Assembly (NCBI GenBank): GCA_012031335.1
Contig: JAAUTT010000218.1
Coordinates: 1-7,137, forward strand
From: Bacteroidales bacterium
GTDB lineage: Bacteria > Bacteroidota > Bacteroidia > Bacteroidales > JAAUTT01
Reading direction: 5' to 3'
Length of the DNA: 7,137 nucleotides
Shown: positions 1-5,725 of the stretch, in pieces
Layout: every line of letters starts with the position of its first letter
How positions within the stretch are numbered: position 1 is the stretch's first letter
Notes under the pieces: generated by a model
What the model was told of the DNA's origin: nothing
Databases searched by the model: none
What the model saw: only the letters and a program-made list of their open reading frames with translations
Made by a program: the position numbers and the translations under genes

Positions 1-267
1 CCTGATTCATGTGAAGAGCTAATGGTACTAATTATTGTATCCTCCAGCGCTTTTTCCCGGGAAGTTTTAACATAATTGCTGTTCCCTGAAATAACAGGGA
101 TAGAATCGGGCAGCAAATAATATTGCTTCGAACTAAAGCTGAACGAAGTATCGTATTGTGTCTGTACAACATCCAACTCATCTACATCATCCGGTTTTCG
201 GGATAACAGGAAAATGCCAGCAGGCTTGCCAGCATAAAAAACTTAAAACACCAACATTAGTTTTCAT
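1..267 (-). CDS. DUF4136-like lipoprotein, N-terminal part, two frameshifts, runs off left edge
   Basis: Probably an outer-membrane or periplasm-facing lipoprotein of unknown function. It starts at ATG 267 with a signal peptide whose end reads MLASLLAFSC, a plausible lipobox with the lipidated cysteine last. It continues as CYPE(N/K)PDDVDELDVV, then QTQYDTSFSFSSKQYYLLPD. The pattern of a cysteine, an acidic stretch, an aspartate-rich 'DLDVV..Y' segment, then 'F.FS....Y.LPDS' is what I associate with Bacteroidota DUF4136 lipoproteins; this is recalled family knowledge, not a search. Two one-base deletions must be repaired: one in the A run at 236-241 (T run in the gene) and one within 191-198. 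Without repair the ATG frame stops after 26 codons, so automated calling would miss the gene. From about 190 to 1 one frame is open without a stop. The C-terminal part lies beyond the left edge. Confidence 0.55.
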
Positions 268-305
268 AATTCCATTGATTTAAATTTGAATTTTAATCTT
301 TATAA

Positions 306-507
306 TTACCACTCTCTACCCCATCGTGCCCAATATTTAAACCATCGGAATTTCATCTGCATATTTCTTAACGATTCACCATTATTATTGAAATCAGAGG
401 TATTTTCCAGCCTTAGTCCGTTATTGTTATGTGGTATTTAATTCCAGAAGTGTGGAATTTCAACATATCGTAATTACACATGTCTCTGCTGTAATATAAT
501 TCTCAGG
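306..507 (-). other. Possible 3' end of a frameshifted, unidentified gene
   Basis: On the minus strand a 43-codon open stretch ends at a TAA at 306-308. It includes NNNGESLRNMQMKFRWFKYW and finishes ARWGREW. Its composition (four Trp, many Arg and Lys near the end, terminal aromatic residue) is unlike random AT-rich DNA and resembles a C-terminal beta strand. Upstream, a second frame reads ELYYSRDMCNYDMLKFHTSG then IKYHITIT. It can be joined to the first by adding one base near 420-425, the same kind of defect seen in the neighbouring genes. The gap to the lipoprotein start is 38 bases, which would suit an operon. I do not recognise the product. Further upstream, stops appear in all frames, so this may equally be chance or a degraded gene. 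Confidence 0.22.
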
Positions 508-800
508 TCTTTAATTGTATTTCTGCTTCCAGAATTTTACTTACTACTACAACTTAAATTATTGGCTTTATACAAACAGAATGGAGGTTATTTAATTCTT
601 GATCTTATTTGACCTGAAAAGGTATTTAGGAAATAACAGGGGAAAGTGAGTGTTAAATGGAATGACCTACCTTTCCGTACGGAAGGAAGTTTGGAAAGCA
701 AAACTGATATAAATAAACCCAAAATATTTCTACTTTAACCCATTTATTCTGAATGATTAGAGTAGTTTTGTCTTGTTGACGAATAGTGCTCGAAAAAATC
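508..800. other. Intergenic stretch without a supported gene
   Basis: This AT-rich stretch lies downstream of the pyruvate kinase-like gene. Stops are frequent in all frames on both strands, and I found no start with a ribosome binding site leading to a plausible protein. The only clear structure is a 12-base perfect palindrome at 673-684 (TTCCGTACGGAA). No strong terminator is visible after the stop codon at 801. Confidence 0.5.
673..684. promoter_or_regulatory. 12-base perfect palindrome, possible protein-binding site
   Basis: TTCCGTACGGAA reads the same on both strands, with one more matching pair (C671 and G686) after a single mismatch. It has no loop and no following T run, so it is not a terminator. 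It could be a dimeric regulator site for a downstream minus-strand gene, but no second copy was seen in the window. Confidence 0.2.
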
Positions 801-2348
801 TTACTTGAACCTGTTAGCTCCTTTCTTAAAAAAGTCTGTGGCAAAAGAAAGTTGACGCAGGGTCCCCTGTTTCTTGTTTTGATGGGCTTCCATACGACCA
901 AGGATATTTAAAAGAGTCTTAATGGTTTCCATGATATTTGGACCTTTGTTAAGCATAACGCATTCGGCTCTAACCGACATGGATGCATCGGTAATTTCGG
1001 CACGGGTGGCTAAGCCCGTTTGAGCCAGGTTTTCGAGAATTTGAGTGGCCCATATTACCGGAATATGAGCTGCTTCACAAACCCAAAGAATTTGTTCCTG
1101 CACTTCCGAAATACGTTCAGCTCCAAGCTCCACTGCCAGGTCTCCCCGAGCAATCATAACGCCAATATTCGACCAGCTCATTGCAGTAAGCAACAAATCG
1201 GGTAAATTATTAAACGATTCCTTATTTTCGATTTTAAGCACCAACCCAATATCCATACGGTTTAAGTCTGAAAGTGCCTGAATAAGATGCCTCACATCAC
1301 TGGCAGTTCTAACAAAGGAATAACCAACAATATCAGCATATTGAACAATAAAAGGTAAATAGCCAAGATCTTCTTCAGTAAGTGAAGGTAAGTGTAACTG
1401 GGTGCCAGGCAGATTTATACCTTTTTCTTGCTTTAGTTTTGTACCTTTTATACTGGCTTTTGTTACACGAATTGTTACATATTCGTTGAAAGTATCAACA
1501 ACCACTCCTCCAATTTTACCATCGTCGAACCAAATTTCATTACCAATTTCAAGGTCACTAACCACTTCAGGAATGCTCATAGAAACCAAGGCAGCAAACT
1601 CTTTTTTCGAATGCTTACTTTTAGCTTCTTTTTTCAAACTACTTTCATTCGAAAATAATTTAATCTGATCTCCTACAAATAATAGCAGTTGTCCTTTTTT
1701 CTTATTCTTTTTCTTTAAAATATATATTTTTCGGATCGAATTTTCGGTCCGGGTAAATCCATGTATATTTTGCATTGTTTCGACGATTGCTTTTCGGCTT
1801 CTTTTATGGCATCAATCATGCTTTTCCATACCTCCGGGCTATCGTGACTGCAATTAATTCGGGCTATTTCCATTCCATTCATCAATAGTTCGGCGATATA
1901 ATTTGCATCGCCTGCTGCTTCGGATGGAAGGGTAACCATAATACGTGTACTGATTTGGTTGCTGCTTTCACCAAAGATTCGGCTGGTATTTTGATTAAGC
2001 AGTTCAAGTGTAGTAAAGAAATTCCAGGTGCTTGTCATCGGATTGGTCAATTCGTCTGCATTCTGACCCTGAAGCGTTTTGAGATGGAACAAAATATTAT
2101 CGATGTTTGTAAGTACATATCTTTCAGCATTAGCAAATGAAGACAAACCCAGGTAGGATAAATTACCTTGTTTAATGCGAATATCGAATGTGCGAAGTGA
2201 GAGGTAGTCGACCAGGTTTTTAGCAGCATATGCATAATTCTGATGAATATCAAAGCTCTCGGTTTGAAAATTTTCCCTGTTATGTAGTATACATGTTCTT
2301 ATTTCCTGAATCTTTTTCAATGAGTTCGGCTATGGTGATCTTTTTCAT
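801..2348 (-). CDS. Pyruvate kinase-like protein without C domain, split by frameshifts
   Basis: Reconstructed protein of 515 residues, cytoplasmic, expected to transfer phosphate between phosphoenolpyruvate and ADP or to be a relative of such enzymes. Residues 1-130 form a mostly helical extension (NLVDYLSLRTFDIR at 44-57). The A domain begins TRIMVTLP at 134, followed by ARINCSHD (162-169) and DLPGPKIR (197-204). A lysine-rich B domain covers about 207-315. The A domain resumes with KIENKES (372, catalytic Lys and metal-binding Glu), ARGDLAVE (metal Asp 403), ATQ (Thr 435), TRAEITD (448) and VMLNKG (465-469) in place of the usual LSGET. The regulatory C domain is absent. This layout recalls plant plastidial PKP4 and bacterial relatives. 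Two defects: a missing base at the T run 1727-1731 splits the B domain, and an extra base at 2313-2317 separates the ATG start (MKKITIAELIEK) from the rest. Without repair the first fragment would begin at TTG 2320. Confidence 0.85.
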
Positions 2349-2400
2349 TTCAAATAATTTAAGGTTAACCTTTGCATAAAAAGCATTATACTTACGATTA

Positions 2401-2435
2401 TGATGATTACCTATAAATCATCAACAAATCAACAA
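2401..2435 (-). repeat. Hairpin and tandem 8-mer in the pyruvate kinase leader
   Basis: TGATGATT at 2401-2408 and AATCATCA at 2416-2423 form a perfect 8-base inverted repeat with a 7-base loop. Overlapping its outer arm, ATCAACAA occurs twice in tandem (2420-2427 and 2428-2435). The structure lies 53 bases upstream of the start at 2348 and downstream of the candidate promoter, so it would be in the mRNA leader. It could be an operator or a leader structure; no known riboswitch was recognised. Confidence 0.3.
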
Positions 2436-2478
2436 CTCCATTTAACACCGATCAATCGCAAATTTATTCATGCAAAGG

Positions 2479-2486
2479 CAAATATA
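2479..2486 (-). promoter_or_regulatory. Candidate Bacteroidota -7 box for the pyruvate kinase-like gene
   Basis: On the minus strand the site reads TATATTTG, an exact match to the Bacteroidota -7 consensus TAnnTTTG. No TTTG is found 19 bases upstream, so the -33 element is weak or absent. Transcription would begin near 2470, giving a leader of about 120 bases. Confidence 0.3.
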
Positions 2487-2639
2487 AAGTCGATTGAAAA
2501 TTATTACCTGTGTTACTGCACCTGCCAAAACGTTATAAAATGAGTTTAAGTTCAAATTTTATACTTACTTAATAGTAAATATAGAAAACTAGTCATAAAT
2601 ATTGTCAGACGTTTTCTGGTTAAATTAAACTATCACCAA

Positions 2640-2689
2640 AAAGACTTTTTCAAATAAATCAAATAATAATAGTATCAAAAAGGGTCTTT
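2640..2689 (-). terminator. Weak inverted repeat, possible terminator of the GH105 gene
   Basis: AAAGAC plus TTTTT (2640-2650) pairs with AAAAA and GTCTTT (2677-2681 and 2684-2689), with a two-base bulge and a 26-base loop. The 3' side continues as a short T run in the minus-strand transcript. It lies about 95 bases after the GH105 stop. The stem is AT-rich and the loop long, so termination activity is doubtful. Confidence 0.2.
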
Positions 2690-2782
2690 CTTTGAAGAGA
2701 ATGACAAATATCTTATAACCTGTTCAATAAAAACTTCACTTGCAAAAGATCAACTTCATTGATAAATGCAATCACCTCAGCC

Positions 2783-3849
2783 TTAAGGTACAATACGCTT
2801 TGACTTTTGGAGCTTTTCGTTGATCAGCCAAAGCAGGGGCGCCTGACCATGAAAATCGCCCGTAACGCGGGGACGTTCCATATAAAAGTCCAGATCGTTC
2901 ATTTTATTGGTTCCAACACAAACTTCACGAATTCGTCCCAGTTTGTTAACTTGTGCCATTATTGCTTCAAAAGCAAGATTAACAGCATTTTCATAATCTT
3001 TACCATTAAAATCCCCAGGTTGACTCCCCGAGTCATTGCAAATGCAAACATTGCGGTTCCCGACGATTCGGTCCAGCTGTATTTATAATCGATCAGCTGG
3101 CGCCACATTCCGTTGTCACTTTGATATTTTAACAAAGCTTCCATCATCCTTTTATAACCTGTAAGTATTGCATTGTAATTGGGGTCGGAAACAGGCAGAT
3201 CAGCTAATATCTCGGCAAGGATAGATGCTACCCATCCATTTCCGCGACACCAGTGAAATGGTGCACTGGGTCCATGAAGAAATAATCCGTTGGCCTGCTG
3301 AAGTTTTGGCAAATAAGCGGCAATCATATTCGAGGCTCTCTCGATATATATTTTCTCACCCGTAATACGGTATGCTGTCAACTGTAAAATACCAATCATA
3401 TACATATCGTCTACCCACCAGCGGGCCTGATCGGTTAGTCCTTCCGGCCCGAGCCTCTCCCACTGACGGTTAGCAAATTTAAGACCCTGATTAAGGTAGG
3501 CTTTATCGCCAGTATATTTATATATTGTAAAGGGAAGAACAGCCTGCACATTATGATCTACATGAGATCGTTCTGTAATAAATTTACTACTGTCGACCAA
3601 CATTCCTTTGTAACGATTTATCAGGGCGCTCTTCAGGTTACCGTTTTTCATTAAATCGGCTGTTGCCAGTGATGCCGATGCAGTAAATATTTCTGCATAA
3701 TGTATGCCTTTTTTATTTTCGTACAGAAAATAATCGCGGTTAACAATATCTCCAGCAATTTTCAAAATCGTGGAATCGGGAATGGTGCACTGCGAATACA
3801 CTGGGCCTAAGGTAAATATACCCAGAAGAAAAATGTATAGGATTCTCAT
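2783..3849 (-). CDS. GH105 unsaturated-uronyl (rhamnogalacturonyl) hydrolase, one frameshift
   Basis: A secreted or periplasmic member of the GH88/GH105 (alpha/alpha)6-barrel families. These enzymes hydrolyse the 4,5-unsaturated uronic acid left at the non-reducing end of oligosaccharides by polysaccharide lyases. Start ATG 3849 is chosen because it begins a clear signal peptide (MRILYIFLLGIFTLGPVYSQ); the frame extends 20 codons further upstream without a better start. Diagnostic segments are HVDHN (97-101), WWVDDMYMIG (144-153, containing the catalytic aspartate of the family), HGPSAPFHWCRGNGW (192-206) and GTAMFAFAMTRG (264-275). After VNLG at 279 the frame breaks: one C is missing in the run 3013-3016. 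The next frame continues DFNGKDYENAVNLAFEA, then REVCVGTN, FYMERPRVTGDFHGQAPLLW and a stop at 2783-2785. Repaired length is 355 residues, normal for GH105. The uninterrupted frame ends in a nonsense tail (ILMVKIMKMLL). It lies 162 bases after the fucosidase, probably in the same unit. Confidence 0.88.
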
Positions 3850-3989
3850 TTTACAAGTTTTAAAGTTGATAGTTGCAAATATTTTAAGGCAATATAATTC
3901 ATATTTCAATCAGCTCTTTACAATTTTAGGGATATTCCAGATTCCACTATTTTTCTTATAACGGTCACTTTAAAATATACCCATGGTTG

Positions 3990-4013
3990 AAACTGGTATG
4001 TTATCAGTTTTTT
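3990..4013. terminator. Small hairpin overlapping the fucosidase stop region
   Basis: AAACTG (3990-3995) and CAGTTT (4005-4010) form a six-base stem with a nine-base loop. A T run follows on the plus strand, but in the minus-strand transcript only three T follow the 3' arm. It lies directly after the fucosidase stop at 4012-4014. As a terminator for that gene it would be weak, which is compatible with read-through into the GH105 gene. Confidence 0.18.
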
Positions 4014-5470
4014 ATTGAACATGGCTGATTTTAATTACAAAAACGTTAAAGGGTAAATCACCAGGAGTTAAGCCGGAAAGATCCACCTCCAATGATGACC
4101 CATTTATGCGGAAGGGTATTGATTTATTTAGCCCCGGAATACTGACTTCCAAATTTTTTTGCCGTTAACAACATTTAAAATACTGATTTTATTGCTGTAA
4201 CGGGGAACAATCGCATAATGGTATTTCCCTTTTGCGTGAAAAACATTTCAATATGGGCTGTTTTTCCAGGCTTCACAAGCTGGGTGATATCGTAACTTGT
4301 TTGATAATTACCAGCTTCAATAACAGGCATTATTCCTTTACTCCACTGCCGGCTCTGTTCCCAGGCATTGGTTCCATAGATTGCTTCCCCATAAATATCG
4401 AGCCAATTGCCGATGCCAATCAGCCGGTCTTCCATAATAACCGGAATTGTACCGTCGGCAGCCGGGCCAATATCCAGAAGCAGGTTTCCTCCCCGTGAAA
4501 CGATATCCGAAAGAATAATGATTAACTCTTCGGAGGTCTTGTAATCTTTAAGCTTCTCCATGCGGTTGTAACCATACGACTGGCCCATGCCCCGGTTTTC
4601 TTCCCACACCACGCTGGCATCAAGTCCCGAACCATATTCCGAGGTATAATACATACACGGATGATTTTTGCGTGTTGTTTTTCCCCAACGGTCGTTTACA
4701 ACTATGTCGTTTTTTACCGGAGAATCGTTAAATAACCAGGCAAGGATTTCAGGACTGCGCCAGTCTTTTTCGTCCATGATCCATTCTCCGTCGGAAAATA
4801 TTACCGAGGGTTGATATTTGGTTATGAGATCCTTGAATTGAGGGATCATAACCTTATCCACATATTCTGCAGGGTTCTTCAGGTAAACAGGGTTATACCA
4901 CTCCATAAGTGAATAGTAATATCCCATTCGCAATCCGGCATTTTTCACTGACGAAGTAAGTTCTCCAAGAACCTCCCGTTTCGGTCCGTTAGTTACTGCA
5001 TTCCAGGGTTGTCCCCACGACTGATCGGCCTCATTATTGGGCCATAAGCAAAACCCTTCGTGGTGTTTGGCTGTCAATACCACATATTTTGCACCGGATT
5101 TCTTAAATATAGATGCCCACTCTTCCGGATCGAAAAGTTCTGCCTTGAACATAGGAGCAAACTGCGAGTAACTGAAATCCTTTCCATAATTTTTATCATG
5201 AAATTCACGTACTGCTTTAAAATTATGACGGGTTGAATCGTTATAGTTGCACCAATACCATTCGGAATAACCATCGGGAATTACCCTTGAAAATGAAGGT
5301 ACTGCATATACTCCCCAATGAATAAATATTCCGAATTTATCCTGATGAAACCAGGAAGGAACTTTCCTTGTATCGAGCGATTTCCAGTCGGCTGTGTAGG
5401 TCTGGGAATATAAAGTTGTAATTACGCATAACAGCAGCAATGTAGTAAGTAAAGACCTGAATGTTTTCAT
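4012..5470 (-). CDS. GH29 alpha-L-fucosidase, two frameshifts near the 3' end
   Basis: Secreted retaining alpha-L-fucosidase that removes terminal fucose from glycans. Start ATG 5470 gives a good signal peptide (MKTFRSLLTTLLLLCVITTL, cleavage likely after YSQ); 13 further upstream codons are open but look non-coding. GH29 hallmarks are KFGIFIHWGVYAVPSF (45-60), AKHHEGFCLW (134-143), PKREVLGEL (163-171), VIFSDGEW (223-230; Asp 227 matches the nucleophile position), YTSEYG (276-281; Glu 278 is a candidate acid/base) and GGNLLLDIGPAADG (327-340). The C-terminal beta-sandwich is disrupted twice: one base missing at 4224-4229, after FFTQKG, and one in the T run 4154-4160. Repair yields YHYAIVPRYSNKISILNVV, NGKKNLEVSIPGLNKSIPF, then LSGLTPGDLPFNVFVIKI and a stop at 4012-4014. 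Total 486 residues, usual for the family. Unrepaired, the frame ends at 4175 with 55 residues lost or scrambled. Confidence 0.93.
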
Positions 5471-5644
5471 ATATAAAATTTTATGTTTTTTGTCAATTAG
5501 CACCTGCATGCATTGAGACAGATATACATGTTATTAATATTCGTGTGGATTAACCATATTTAGGGTTCAACAAGCTCGGCGATCATTTCGGATCAGGGAC
5601 ATTTCATATATTTAGTATTAGCTTGAGTAGTTTCAGATTCTCTG

Positions 5645-5675
5645 TAAATTTATTTATTTGACACCAATTTGCAAA
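5645..5675 (-). promoter_or_regulatory. Candidate Bacteroidota promoter for the GH29-GH105 unit
   Basis: Minus-strand TTTG (5675-5672) is followed after exactly 19 bases by TAAATTTA (5652-5645). The Bacteroidota consensus is TTTG-N19-TAnnTTTG, so only the last base differs. The -33 box lies inside a 10-base palindrome ATTTGCAAAT (5667-5676). Transcription would start near 5638, about 165 bases before the fucosidase ATG, in the 255-base gap after the GH10 gene. This suggests an internal promoter for the fucosidase and GH105 genes. No other feature was found in this gap. Confidence 0.4.
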
Positions 5676-5725
5676 TGCAATCAGGATTTCAACGGACACT
5701 ACTTCATAGCCAAAATTTCCCTTTT

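Larger units (their letters stand above)
2349..2782. other. Intergenic region between GH105 gene and pyruvate kinase-like gene
   Basis: This 434-base AT-rich gap holds a candidate promoter element (2479-2486), a hairpin with an adjacent tandem repeat (2401-2435) and an imperfect inverted repeat (2640-2689). No gene is supported. A 23-codon open stretch just after the GH105 stop (about 2712-2782, ending KFLLNRL) was considered and not called. The length and contents suggest that the pyruvate kinase-like gene is transcribed separately from the hydrolases. Confidence 0.5.

Noticed and set aside
653..901. Minus-strand open frame of 82 codons overlapping the end of the pyruvate kinase-like gene
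   Set aside because: It overlaps the well-supported C-terminus in another frame, and its protein has no recognisable features.
1402..1668. Plus-strand open frame of 88 codons inside the pyruvate kinase-like gene
   Set aside because: It is antisense to the conserved B domain and arises from the codon pattern of the real gene.
1715..1775. Overlap of two pyruvate kinase fragments read as two overlapping genes or programmed frameshifting
   Set aside because: No strong slippery heptamer with a downstream structure was seen, and similar breaks occur in every other gene. A missing A in the run is simpler.
2712..2782. Open stretch AEVIAFINEVDLLQVKFLLN directly after the GH105 stop, which one extra shift could fuse to GH105
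   Set aside because: The GH105 stop at 2783 already gives the normal family length and ending. A 23-codon open stretch is expected by chance.
2807..3088. Plus-strand open frame of 93 codons over the GH105 C-terminus
   Set aside because: It is antisense to the recovered GH105 tail, which has clear family motifs.
3770..3961. Plus-strand open frame across the GH105 start
   Set aside because: It is antisense to the signal peptide and upstream region and shows no domain.
5575..5612. Patch with GATCATTTCGGATCAGGGAC that recalls the end of an insertion sequence
   Set aside because: No inverted partner, target duplication or transposase is in the window, so there is no support beyond a vague resemblance.
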